From: Chrysomallon squamiferum
Lineage: Eukaryota; Mollusca; Gastropoda; Neomphalida; Peltospiridae
Length of the DNA: 64,000 nucleotides
NCBI GenBank assembly: GCA_012295275.1
Contig: CM022674.1
Location: 13,704,864-13,768,863, forward strand
Direction: 5' to 3'
Shown here: one piece after another, positions 1 to 11,280 of the stretch
Layout of the letters: each line of letters begins with the position of its first letter
Numbering within the stretch: position 1 is the first letter of the stretch
The notes under the pieces: generated by a model
Seen by the model: the letters and a program-made list of their open reading frames with translations, nothing else
Told to the model about the DNA's origin: nothing
Databases searched by the model: none
Made by a program: the position numbers and the translations under genes

Positions 1-425
1 TAACAATCCTGTAAACAGATGTATGATAACATTCTGGGATCACGGGGCTAAGTGACCTTAATATTGTAGTGTCACAGTTAACTGACCTACTGAATATTTA
101 AATTAGCTCTTTCAACAGCTGCATGCAAACGTCTGCTTATTAACCTGACCTAGATATATTTTTGGATGTATAAACTAGATTCCTTTAACTGTTTGTTTAT
201 TGTATATGTTGGGTTATTTTTATTTTTTTATTTTATTTTATTTTATTTTTTTTTTTTTTTAAACTGTCCAACTGGTTGTGTTAAAGTGAACTAGATTTTT
301 GTTGGTTCTTTTCATCTTTCCCAATTAGCTTTTATGTCCACCCTCATCAGCAATCACATAATTATAATAAATTAATATGAAAAAGATACAGAACAAACAA
401 AACTTACGTAACGACGGTATAAAGA

Positions 426-426
<1 letters not shown>

Positions 427-522
<96 letters not shown>
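427..522. repeat. (CA)n(GA)n microsatellite
   Basis: A short CA run passes into about 42 GA dinucleotides without interruption. The long Leu/Ser and Arg/Glu frames crossing it are repeat translations. Confidence 0.95.
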
Positions 523-523
<1 letters not shown>

Positions 524-1076
524 GTGAAATGTCAAACTTGTTGCACAAAGCAGTATTTAATGAGTGCACATTACGTGCACTGAATAACACATAATTGTAA
601 GCATTTAGCAGCTGTAGCGTTCCCCCTGTTTTCAGCTAGAATCTACAGAAGTAAAAATTGCCGTAACGTTTTGCATCCTGGGATCGGTGACGTCACTGAA
701 AACAACTGATTACCGGTGTAGGCGGTAATGCCACTGTTACAAGTCGTACACTGGCGAACGTTGGATCATGAATCACTTGTCCCAGGGTTTACAGTTCTTT
801 CATAAAGGTGTCTCTTCGGCCATAAGAAGATATAGCTTACATCTATTCTTTATAGTTTCAAATTGTTTTGATTGTTTTTGTTGTTGTGTTTTTTTTGTGG
901 TTTTTTTTTTTTTTTTTCTTTTTTTTTTCTTGTTGTTTTCTTACCGTCGTATGAATAAAAAAATATAACAACAAAAGTCAGAAAACGATCTGACCTCGCC
1001 ATTCTTCTGTGGTCGTGACGTCACTGCGTACAGAGTGGATATTTGTGATCTAAAGTTTTTCTGACGTTGTCACACA

Positions 1077-1090
1077 TAAATACATACATC

Positions 1091-1150
<60 letters not shown>

Positions 1151-1275
1151 TATAGAGTCAGAGACACACACACACACACACATACATACATATACATACA
1201 TACATACATACATATATAAACATATGTACACATACATACATACATAATACATAATACAAACACACACACACACAC

Positions 1276-1322
<47 letters not shown>
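1077..1322. repeat. Compound TA/CA/TACA microsatellite
   Basis: An alternating purine-pyrimidine block: TACA repeats, about 20 TA units, CA runs, TACATACA, then another TA run and CA tail. The two halves are roughly mirror-like (TA block, CA, TACA, CA, TA block). Such sequence can adopt Z-form or cruciform structure. Confidence 0.9.
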
Positions 1323-2074
1323 AACAAATGAATTACCATATAAATAGGAAAAAAATCAAATTACTTGTTTCGAATATATTAAAACATCATAAGTGTTTAT
1401 TAGTAAAAACGTCCACATATTCATATGCGTGGAGCTTGTTCGAGGAATAAACAATAACGTTATGAATCATCATAAACATTTTAATAAACAGAACTGCATT
1501 CGTTTATCTTGTATCGCTTGTAAAACATTTATTGCTTGCTAGTGGCAGTGAATTATATTGTTTTATTTCAGATTGTTTACTTTTAAACAGTCTTCAGTAT
1601 TTGGCTATTTGCTATATGTCATCGGTCAGAAATGTACGTTTTGAACGTGCGTTTTTGATGGTGTACCTATGTGTATGCATGTTTTTGCGTGTTTATCTAT
1701 GTGTATGCATGTTTTTGTGTGTTTATCTATGTGTACAAGTGTGCTGTATGAACGTATAAGTGTGCTTTGTGTATTTATGCCAGTGTGTTTATGTGTGTAT
1801 TTGCTCTACGTTTATGTATATGTTTTCCGTTATTGTTTGCGAGAAAGAGGAAGATGAAATAAAGAGTCAGACAAAATGATCTGTTCGGCTGTCTTTCTGT
1901 TTATCCCTCTGTCTGTCTATATAAGAAATTCAGGGACAGATTGTGCTTTAGGTAAGTGGAGGTTTCCGAAACAGTATATAAATGTTTATAATTTGAAATT
2001 ATAAACTGTACTTTGTTTGTCTGTTCACAGTTCTTGACACTGATATCTCTTTGTCGGTGCTTGCCGCTGTAGAT

Positions 2075-2081
2075 ATTTATT

Positions 2082-2151
<70 letters not shown>
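2075..2151. repeat. (TTTA)n(TTA)n microsatellite
   Basis: TTTA units are followed by about 20 TTA triplets. Similar TTA tracts recur at 4.89, 6.26, 8.53, 54.48 and 54.88 kb, so the TTA/TAA triplet is the commonest microsatellite class in this window. Confidence 0.9.
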
Positions 2152-2153
<2 letters not shown>

Positions 2154-2234
2154 TTTTTTATTTTTTATATTCTTTTTTTATTTATTTTTTTCCTTTTTTT
2201 TATGCAACTGGAATAAACAACAGCATCATCCTCC

Positions 2235-2822
2235 TTGAAGTGTGTGTATGTATTTGTGTGTATATACTTGTGTGTACGTGTTTGTGTGTACATATGTGTG
2301 TGTACGTATGTATGTGTACATATTTGTGTGTATGTATTTGTGTGTATGTATTTGTGTGTACGTGTTTGTGTGTACATATGTGTGTGTACGTATGTATGTG
2401 TACCTATTTGTGTGTATGTATTTGTGTGTACATATTTGTGTGTATGTATTTGTGTGTATGTATTTGTATGTACGTATTTGTGTGTACGTATTTGTGTGTA
2501 CGTATTTGTGTACGTATTTGTGTGTATGTATTTGTGTGTATGTATTTGTGTGTATGTATTTGTGTGTATGTATTTGTATGTACGTATTTGTGTGTACGTA
2601 TTTGTGTGTACGTATTTGTGTACGTATTTGTGTGTATGTATTTGTGTGTATGTATTTGTGTGTACGTTTTTGTGTGTATGTATTTGTGTGTATGTATTTG
2701 TGTGTATGTATTTGTGTGTACGTTTTTGTGTGTATGTATTTGTGTGTATCTAATTGTGTGTATGTATTTGTGTGTATGTATTTGTGTGTATGTATTTGTG
2801 TGTATGTATTTGTGTGTATGTC
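2235..2822. repeat. 12-bp TGTGTATGTATT-type minisatellite
   Basis: About 48 copies of a 12-bp unit, with variants TGTGTACGTATT, TGTGTACATATT and shorter units. Because the unit length is a multiple of three, all frames stay open on both strands and yield spurious 170-224 residue frames of Cys/Val/Tyr or Thr/His repeats. A 24-48 bp higher-order pattern of variants is visible. Confidence 0.93.
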
Positions 2823-3255
2823 TGCCTGTATATCAATCTGTATCACTGTACGTCTGTATGTCTGTAGGACTCTCTGTCTATGTGTCTATTTATTGAGGAT
2901 AAAAAGAAATATTTGAGTGTTTATAAAGAAAGAAACAAATGCACAGAATGATCTGTCCGACTGTTTTGCTGTCTGTCCATCTTCATGTACCTTCATACGC
3001 ATTTATTTGGGTTAGGTGTGTTTATCTCCCTTCTCATCAGTCTACCGTATTTATGTCTGTCTAACTGTCTTTCTGTCTGTCCTGCTCTATATTTTCGGTC
3101 GTGTATTGATGTACATTTTTCTTTATTTTAAGTAATATTATGTGTATGAACTTACAAATTACTAATTATTACACATATATATATATACAAACATACATTA
3201 ACTATCAATATGGTTATACTTTAAACCGACTAAATAAATGATGAAGTAAACTTGC

Positions 3256-3406
3256 CTTTAGGATTTTCTTTCGTGTCGAAGAAACAAGGGTACAGACAGC
3301 CCACTGGACAGACGATGCAGGCAACGATGATGATCACGACGGCCAAGAACATCGCGACGCCACCAACGACGGCCAGTTTCTCAAAGACGTCAAACGTCTC
3401 GAACAT
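3256..3406 (-). CDS. First coding exon of a small single-pass membrane protein (partial gene)
   Basis: Read on the minus strand, an ATG at 3406 opens about 50 residues. A short N-terminus (MFETFDVFEKL) is followed by a hydrophobic segment of roughly 22 residues rich in Val/Ile/Ala (about residues 12-35), then a Cys-containing juxtamembrane stretch (CPVGCLYPCFF) and a polar tail (DTKENPKG). An in-frame TAA lies upstream of the ATG, before the CAA/ACG repeats, which supports this start. The exon ends at a perfect GC-type donor, AAAG followed by GCAAGT, in phase 1. A weaker GT donor four bases downstream would end it at 3252. Codon use is GC-rich compared with the surrounding AT-rich DNA, as expected for a real exon. 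The remaining exons should lie left of the window. The layout (very short N-terminus, one transmembrane segment, palmitoylatable cysteines) recalls the start of synaptotagmin-like or other type I/III membrane proteins, but I do not recognise the family. Confidence 0.6.
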
Positions 3407-3599
3407 AGTCGTCGTCGTCGTCGTTTGTTGTTGTTGTTTTTAATCACTTGTGGGACCAGACAACTTGGCTCTGAATTTTAATTGATAAATAATTAGTTAA
3501 GTAAATAAGTAAGTAAATACGTAAATAAGTAAGTAAGTAAGTAAATAGGTTATTATGTAAGTAAATGAACAAATACAATACATTACAAAATAATTTTAC

Positions 3600-3803
3600 T
3601 ACTGTTACTACTACTACTACTACTACCAATACTACTAGTACTGCTGCTGCTGCTGCTACTACTACTATTTTATTAGTAGTTATTATACTGCTCCAACAAA
3701 TACCATAACCAGAACCATTAATAATAATATAAAAAATAACCAGAGAAAGAAGAAAAATAAGAAAAGCAAATTAACAAACAACAACAACAACAACAACAGC
3801 AGC

Positions 3804-3850
<47 letters not shown>

Positions 3851-3911
3851 TAATAACATAAACAAATAAACAACAGTATGATGATGATGATGATGATGAT
3901 GAAGATGATAA
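3600..3911. repeat. Cluster of triplet repeats (TAC, TGC, CAA, TAA, GAT)
   Basis: Four different triplet classes follow each other: TAC/TGC (3600-3667), CAA then TAA (3778-3850) and GAT (3878-3911), separated by short AT-rich spacers. Confidence 0.85.
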
Positions 3912-4849
3912 ATCATAAATTAATAACAGCAACTGCAATATAATAAAAAGCTAATTAAAATAAGTAAAACAACCTGCTTTAGTGGTAGATTATTTCGTTT
4001 TGCTTGATCGCGAGGTAAAAAAATAAAAATAAAAATAAAACATAAAACAACAGAGGGAGGACTGTTCAATTTATCGACTGGTTTATTTTTATCTATTAAA
4101 CCAAAACATTCATTCATTTTTATAATTATTTTATTTCGATTATCAATAAAAAAAAAAAAATAAAATAAATAACTAATAATAAAAAATTAAATTTGATATG
4201 ATTCTAAACGAGTTTAACATCTGTTGCTTAAAGGGCCCAACCCAGTTTTGTTTTCGGAACCACTGTTTAGATTTGATTTGAACTGGTAATAAGATAAATG
4301 TAAAAAAAAAAAACACCAATATTTTCTGAGATAGTGGGAGCATCACACCACCACCACCCCTTCTACCCGCTAAATTATGTCCTAATTATAATCAGATTTA
4401 TTATTTCCATCACAAAACGTAAATATTATAATTTTTTTTTTTTTTTTTTTTTTTTTAATGGATGCGCTTCGTAACGCAATACTAATTTCTATACCACTAG
4501 TAATGATTGCAAATAAATAGATTGAAAATAAAATAACAAAGTAATATATAATGAAAACCCTAGGCTAATTTTTTAACAAATGTTAAAATAACCACAGGAA
4601 AGATATGATCATTTTCGTGTGGTTATTTATTAAATATATTAATAAGGGCTTTACATTAAATATTATTCTTCAGACATGAACCGTCACGGGATCAAATTCC
4701 CCACCCACTGATGGTGTGTTGCATTTTGTTATTGTTAATGTTGTTACAGCTTCATTGCCGTTTTTGTTATCCTCTTCATCGTCATTGCTAGCGTCAGCAT
4801 TATTACTGGCTAATTATTACCGTAGTTGTTGTTGTTACTGTTGTTTACT

Positions 4850-4852
4850 ATT

Positions 4853-4884
<32 letters not shown>

Positions 4885-4890
4885 TATTAT

Positions 4891-4931
<41 letters not shown>
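4850..4931. repeat. (ATC)n(TTA)n microsatellite
   Basis: ATC triplets run directly into TTA triplets. The open frames here encode poly-Ser/Ile/Tyr and are artefacts. Confidence 0.9.
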
Positions 4932-5584
4932 GGTTATGGCATTATTATTGCTGTATTTTGTTATTATTTTTCCTGTTGTTGTTGCTATGGTTGTTGAGGC
5001 ATTTTTTTTTTAAACATTATCGTTATTAGCAGCAACATGAATATCCTTTATCGTGACAAATATGATAACAACATCATCATCGTCGTCGTCGTCGTCATCA
5101 TCAGTATCATTACAACTAGTTTACTGTTTTCAAAGTACGTTTTGTCTGCAATAGTTAATGTTAGTTACGATAATCGTAGTAGTTACAGTTAGCTGTAAAG
5201 TGTCAAATAAATAACGTGACATTTACTTTTATTTTTATTTATTTATTTTTCACCAAAAATGATATTTAAATTTAACATCACAAACTGAGAACAATTAATC
5301 ATGCGGTATCACTGGGAATAATTATTCAGCACAAACATTATTTTTTCGTTAAAAGATCTGCAGTAACTTAAATGTTGATAACTTTGAATTTTCTTAATTT
5401 CTTTAGTTTCATAATAAGTTTTTGTGATTCATATTAATTATTTCTCCTGAAAGCACATAAAGAGTGGTATTTATTAACATTGAATAAAAGTGGGATATTA
5501 TATTAATTTGATTTTTAATGGAATATGAATAAAAAAGCTCTCTGTCTATCCGCTATTAATTGCATTAGTAATTATTACTCGTTT

Positions 5585-5621
<37 letters not shown>

Positions 5622-5884
5622 TTAATTTAGTTACTTAGATAGTCAGTTATTTTATTTTATTTTATTTTATTGTATTTTATTATTATTATTTTTTATCTTA
5701 TTTATTACTATATTATAAATTTCAATAGGTAATAATTTTTATGTTTGTACATACATAACTCATAAATATAAAATATCGGCCACCAAGTAAGCAACGCTCT
5801 TTTGCAATTAAATAATTTACATATCAAAATAATATCAAATAGCAGTAAAACATGGTTAAAAATAAAACAGGTATAATTGCAGTA

Positions 5885-6156
5885 GCTTTTGTCGTTGATG
5901 CTATTTTTGTTGTCGTTGTTGTTGTCGTCGTAGTTGTATAAGTGATAGTACTATTGGCAGCAAACGCAACAGTGCTAGTAGTGGTAGTAATGGTAATAAT
6001 ATTAATGGTAGTACTAGTAACCGTTGTTAAAATATTAGTAGTAATGTGTATTGGTTTTAGTAATAGTAATTGCAGTAGTAACAACAGTAGTAATAACAGT
6101 AGTTGTAGTAGCAGCACTAATATTAGTAACAGTAGCAGTAGTAGTAGTAGTAATTG
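5885..6156. repeat. Degenerate TTG/TCG and TAG/TAA triplet array
   Basis: Imperfect triplets on the + strand (GTT/GTC, then AGT/AAT/AGC variants) run for about 270 bp. Long open frames occur on both strands because the decay is by substitution, not by indel. Confidence 0.75.
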
Positions 6157-6256
6157 TTAAACGCCTTTCAAAACCGTATTGCCATCGTTATCATCATCAT
6201 GATCATTACGATCACAACAACCATTAGCATCATGATCATTATTATTAGTAATAATA

Positions 6257-6260
6257 TTGC

Positions 6261-6326
<66 letters not shown>
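6257..6326. repeat. (TTA)n microsatellite
   Basis: About 23 perfect TTA/TAT triplets. Confidence 0.93.
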
Positions 6327-7696
6327 CGGTGAAGTTGTTTTGTTATATTAATATTATTTCCTCATTGCTGATGGTTATATTTAACATAACTTGCGTTGTT
6401 ACCGTCATCTACTTCGACGTCGCCATCATTATAAATATTGCTGTTCATGTCGATATATGGTTGTTTTCAAGCAAACGGCAATGATATTGTTATACATTTG
6501 TTACATATGCTTACGGTTCTTTGATTACATTATTGTTATGTTATATTTATCATCAACATAATGATTATTTTTTGTTATTAATATTGTTATTGCTTTGTTA
6601 TTTCCATTATTATGTTTCTTTTTTTTTCTTCTTCTTCTTTTTATTATTATTCAGATTACAGTAATGAGTAAATTATTCATTTAAATATTCAGTACATCAA
6701 TTTCCGAGAAAAAACAACAACAGAAATACCAAAACAAAAATACAAAAAAATAAAACTGACCTGCAAAAATCCAAATTTCCCATCTTCACTCAGTTCGAAC
6801 CGTTAAATATCCTTTCCCTCAGTTTAAGCAGTGTTTTTAGCAAACAAATACTAAACAAATATTAGCAACATTCTTTATCACTGTAGTTATTTCACCTTTT
6901 AAACATGCCATACATATATAAAGCAAAATGGCGGACTTTAAAGTGTCAACGTCTGCTAGCTGTGGCGCGTGCAACAGATGTTCATTTTATTGCCTCTCTG
7001 CAATTATAATCTATAAAGCTTTCTGTGTGTTGTATGTATGTATACCTACATCAGTCGCTTGAATCATCGAGATATCCTTTCCAAAACCAGATACTGCGTT
7101 TGACATTTTAGTTAGCAGAGTTGTAATTTCGGCTCCCACAGGCTCGAAAACAAGCTCAAATGCGATAATGGAATAACAACCTCAATTATTTTATTCAGAC
7201 GAAATTGTTATGAAAATATTCAGAGGCCAACAAATGCGGGAATTAACAAACAGTTTTTTTATATGTATATATATATGCAGTGGACATCCTGAAAAGGGGT
7301 CAGACACGGTGATGACCGCATAGTCGCAGTGGTCAAGTGGTTGTTATGGTAATCTTGCAATCATAATAAAATATATCTTGTTACAAAATAAAAGTTATTT
7401 TACAGTGATTTTTTTTTTTTTAAATGTCATTAAAGGTCTAACTGTATGTTATTTCATAAATATATTTTATATATTTCCAAGTTATTGTTGGGTGTAACGA
7501 TTTACTGAGTTTAAAAAAAAAAAAAAAAAAAAATCAATTTATTATTATTATTATTATTATTATTTTTCTTGTTGATGATGATTTTTTTTCTACTATCACT
7601 GTATTTTGGTTTTACTTTTTATTACTCATGTTTGGAATGGGTTGCTGTTTTTTGGTATTTCTTATATTGTTTCTTTGTTTTTACTTTCAACTTTCA

Positions 7697-7727
<31 letters not shown>

Positions 7728-7944
7728 CATTTACTTCTACACGTTCAATTTGCTTGTATACGTATAGTAATTACATACGTTTTTAATGTTATTTTATTTT
7801 TATGGGGAATCAATTTTTACTGATACATTCCTTTCATATCACTATCGCTATTTTATTTTATTTCATTCCGTTCTATTATTATTCTGTAGCTGACATTTCT
7901 GACCTCTTAATTAATTATGACCTCATAACATGCGTACTGGAATG

Positions 7945-8060
7945 TAGCAATAGAACGAATTGATCCCGCGACCTCGGGCACCCCTCTGTGCAAACCGTAT
8001 CTAATTTAAGGATATGTCTATTACCTATCAGACGTGCTGCTAACACTGGACACATCTGTC
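7945..8060 (-). mobile_element. Possible tRNA-derived SINE remnant
   Basis: On the minus strand, GAGGTCGCGGGATCAATTC (about 7953-7975) is a good RNA polymerase III B-box/T-arm-like element. A weak A-box-like GATAGGTAATAG lies about 50 bp upstream in transcription order. The remainder is degraded and no target-site duplication was identified. Confidence 0.35.
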
Positions 8061-8526
8061 ACACTCGTTTTTGTACAACACAGGCGAAGTGGACATAGCA
8101 CACAATTGAATGGATCGTGTTGCTTTACGGACGTTTATTGATATAATAGCCATACATCTTCTCTCACGTCATAAGCAGCTGACGCCATTGTTTTCTTGTC
8201 CTTTGTGTTTCTTTCCTTTTCGTTTCCTCCGCAAGTTTTCTTTTTGTTTTAAAATAGTCGTGTTTGTTTGTTTTTTTTTTTTTTTTGTTCGTGTTGTTTT
8301 CTGTGGTTTTATTTATTTATTTATTTATTTTATCGGAGTGTTCTAGTAGTTTTTTTGTTTTTTTTGTTTGTTTGTTTTTATTGTTTTATTTTAATCATCT
8401 ATGTCTGCATGTATTTTGTATGAACGGTGCTTATTTTTTTTTTTATATATGTATATATATATTTATTATTATTATTCATTTTATTTTTATTTTTACTTTT
8501 ATAATCATCCTTATCTTCATCAACTA

Positions 8527-8586
<60 letters not shown>
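8527..8586. repeat. (TTA)n microsatellite
   Basis: About 20 perfect TTA units followed by TTTA units. Confidence 0.93.
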
Positions 8587-8587
<1 letters not shown>

Positions 8588-8702
8588 TTATTTATTTATT
8601 TATTTATTTGTTTATTTTCAAATACTCTGTCACGTCTTTTTCAGTTTCTGTATTTTTCTCGTGTAATGTTTCCTTACTACTGAAATTAACTATCTATAGT
8701 GA

Positions 8703-8791
8703 GAGCAGCAGCAGTACTACTAGTAGTAGTAGTAGTAATAGTAGTAGTAGCAGCAGTAGTAGTAATAGTAGTAGTAGTAGTAATAGTAGTC

Positions 8792-8825
<34 letters not shown>

Positions 8826-9387
8826 CAGTAGTAGTAGCAGTAGCAGTAGTAGTAGTAGGTACTAGTAGTAGCAGTAGTAGTAGCAGTAGTAGAGTAGCAA
8901 TAGTAGTAGCAATAGTAGTAGGTACTAGTAGTAGCAGTAGTAGCAGTAGTAGTAGCAATAGTAGTAGTAGCAATAGTAGTAGCAATAGTAGTAGTAGCAA
9001 TAGTAGTAGCAGTAGTAGTAGCAGTAGTAGTAGTAGCAATAGTAGTAGCAATAGTAGTAGCAGTAGTAGTAGTAGGTACTAGTAGTTACAGTAGCAGTAG
9101 GTAGTAGTAGGTACTAGTAGTAGCAGTAGTAGTAGTAGGTACTAGTAGTAGCAGTAGTAGTACAACTAGTAGTAGTAGTAGCAGCAGTAGTAGTACTAAC
9201 AGCAGTAATAGTACTACTAGTAGTAGTAATAGTAGTAGGTAGTAGTAGTAGTAGCAGTAGTAATAGTAGTAGCAGCAGCAGCAGTAGTAGTAGTAATAGT
9301 AGTAGTAGTACCAGTAGTAGTATAGTAGTAGTAGTAGTAGTAGTAGCAGTAGTAATAGTAGTAGCAGTAGTAGTAGCAGTAGTAGTA

Positions 9388-9435
<48 letters not shown>

Positions 9436-9773
9436 CAGTAGTGGGTAGTAGTAGTAGTAGCAGTAGTAGGTAGTAGTGGTAGTAATACTAGTAGAAGAAG
9501 TAATGGTGATGGTAGTAAAAATAGTTGTAGGAGTAATAGTGACGGTGGTGGTGGTGGTGGTGGTGGTAAACGTAGTGGTAGCAGTAGTAGTGCTAGTAGT
9601 AGTAGTAGTACTCGTGATGGTAGTCGTGGTGGAGGTAAACGTAGCAAGTGGTAGTAGTTGTAGTGATAGTGATCGTGGTAGTGGTAAAAGTGTTAGTAGT
9701 AGCAGTACTAGTGATGGTGATGCTGATAACGTTGTGGTAGTAGTAGTAGTATCAGTGGTGATGATAGTAGTAA
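8703..9773. repeat. 1.07-kb TAG/CAG/TGG-type triplet array
   Basis: Nearly unbroken triplets on the + strand: mainly GTA/TAG, with interspersed CAG and AAT, a recurring GGTACTAGTAG junction, and GTG/GGT runs in the right third (9540-9570). Frames through it encode poly-Ser, poly-Val, poly-Leu or poly-Thr and carry no protein signature. The variant triplets are arranged in a higher-order pattern (see findings). Confidence 0.95.
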
Positions 9774-10194
9774 TTAACAGATGAGTCATTTAATGAATAA
9801 TGAAAACCAGTGGGGTTTTTTCTTTTAACATTTTACATTCCCCAAGCTGACTTTTAAATTATTAATTAATTTATAATAAGGTATTATTAAAAATAAAACA
9901 GATGTGAATGATATTATTGTAGAATTTATTCAGTTCATCAAAAGCAATGATACAAAGTGTAAATGAGCCATCTTCAATCATGGAATGTCACACACAAAAT
10001 ATAATCACGAAAACAGGTCAGTACGAGCTATAATTTCAGCGCACGTTAGACCCGAGCTTTCAGAAACTGATCAATAATTATATGAATGTATGAAAGCGAA
10101 CACTCTGGCAGTATAAAATACAGCAATGGAAATACATTGAATACAGACGTATACGACAGATAAGTGCGCCAATTTTGTTCTGTAATTAAATTAC

Positions 10195-10285
10195 GAAGGA
10201 CAAGCAAGGCGGGATTTAAACCCGCTTCCGATTTTGTATCAAAATATATAGACGAAAGCTATTTAACTCTTGTCATTATCGACTT
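10195..10285 (-). mobile_element. tRNA-like / SINE remnant
   Basis: On the minus strand, GCGGGTTTAAATCCCGC (10208-10224) forms a perfect 5-bp T-arm-like hairpin with a 7-nt loop that fits a B-box. The upstream D-arm and anticodon region is not clean, so a functional tRNA is unlikely. A SINE head or tRNA pseudogene fits better. Confidence 0.35.
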
Positions 10286-10916
10286 ACTCAAAACATTTAA
10301 ACCAAAATAACATTTTTTTTTAAAATATTGGGCCAAATAAATAAATCTATGCTATTTTATTGTGTTCTGTCATCAGTTCTTGGTTCAAATTATTTTATTC
10401 TAATGTATTACGGGAAACTGCGTCTGTGCTATCAAGGTTTTCTTTCAATAAAAATCAAGCATGACAGACGACGAATTTTTTCGTTCATTTTTTTCCCCCA
10501 AATAAATGTTTTAAACAACAGACACGGTTTTAGAATTATTATATCGCCCTTACTATGGTGGTAAATTAAGGTCTTTAAGTTTAAACATACAAGTTATTGA
10601 AAGCGTTAATTTCAGCAAACTTTCATTACCTTATTATTTATAGATACATTTATCATTCATACAATTCGAGATATATTGCCTGATTAAAAAACAACATTTA
10701 CATACTAACCTGGCTGACATAATATAATTTCAATATAATCATAAAAAAAAAAAAAAATTATGATTTAATCACTTCTGTCAAATTAATTATGGCAACTGAA
10801 ACAAATTCTAAATAACTAACCTCTTTACAGTTCTTTTTACCAATGTTGAACAATTTGAAATAACTAAAAATGGTACCAGATCACAAATAGCAATACATAG
10901 CAAGGTTTAGAAAGAC

Positions 10917-10918
<2 letters not shown>

Positions 10919-10970
<52 letters not shown>

Positions 10971-10982
10971 AATAAATAAATA
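10919..10982. repeat. (TAA)n(AAAT)n microsatellite
   Basis: About 15 ATA triplets are followed by AATA tetranucleotides. Confidence 0.9.
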
Positions 10983-11244
10983 ATATGAAAGGAATGGGAT
11001 GACCAACAATTTGTGTGGAAGAATATTATTTTGGAAATGGTGTTGCCCTAACTTCCATCTGAATTTTTTTTTTTTTTTTTTTTTAGAAAATGAAGCTTTA
11101 TTAATCAATCAGTCACTCTATCAATCTCTCTCTTTCCATCAACTTCAAGTACTCTTCTACACATCACTATTTTGTGTTTGTTCACCTTCAGTTATTTATC
11201 CCAATGTCTTGAACAGAAATATACAAACAAGTGATACATATATT

Positions 11245-11246
<2 letters not shown>

Positions 11247-11279
<33 letters not shown>
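11247..11279. repeat. Poly(A) homopolymer, about 33 nt
   Basis: An uninterrupted A run. It could be the tail of a decayed retroposed element, but no body was recognised beside it. Confidence 0.85.

Positions 11280-11280
<1 letters not shown>

Larger units (their letters stand above)
1..3250. other. Left-edge intronic/intergenic DNA with simple repeats
   Basis: No credible coding exon was seen here. The stretch probably lies within or beyond the first intron of the minus-strand membrane-protein gene whose first exon is near 3.3 kb. It holds a GA tract, a TA/CA/TACA complex, a TTA tract and a 12-bp TGTGTATGTATT-type array, plus two copies of the perfect palindrome GTGACGTCAC. Open frames crossing the repeats encode only CVYV/THTN-type low complexity and are not genes. 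Confidence 0.6.
3407..8700. other. Upstream/intergenic DNA of the membrane-protein gene, repeat-rich
   Basis: No further exon is supported. The region contains TAC/TGC, CAA/TAA, GAT, ATC/TTA, TTTA, TCG/TTG/AGT and TTA triplet tracts, long T and A homopolymers, and scattered tRNA-B-box-like remnants (4681-4710, 7300-7360, 7945-7980). A GCAAAATGGCGGAC element near 6922 resembles a YY1-type start-site motif but has no visible gene attached. Confidence 0.5.

Noticed and set aside
2226-2916. Four overlapping open frames of about 170-224 residues on both strands
   Set aside because: They are translations of a 12-bp tandem repeat whose unit is a multiple of three, with only Cys/Val/Tyr or Thr/His/Asn patterns and no domain.
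3252-3443. Plus-strand frame opposite the membrane-protein exon
   Set aside because: It is the antisense shadow of the minus-strand exon, which has a transmembrane segment, an upstream stop and a splice donor.
6915-7070. Short gene starting AAAATGGCGGAC
   Set aside because: About 40 codons without a splice donor of quality or any domain. The ATGGCGG context alone is not enough.
8401-9789. Long poly-Ser, poly-Val, poly-Leu, poly-Thr and poly-Tyr frames
   Set aside because: All arise from TTA and TAG triplet arrays. They are open in several frames at once and show no splice or start context.
10195-10285. Functional tRNA gene
   Set aside because: Only the T-arm-like hairpin is intact. The D-arm and acceptor stem do not pair.
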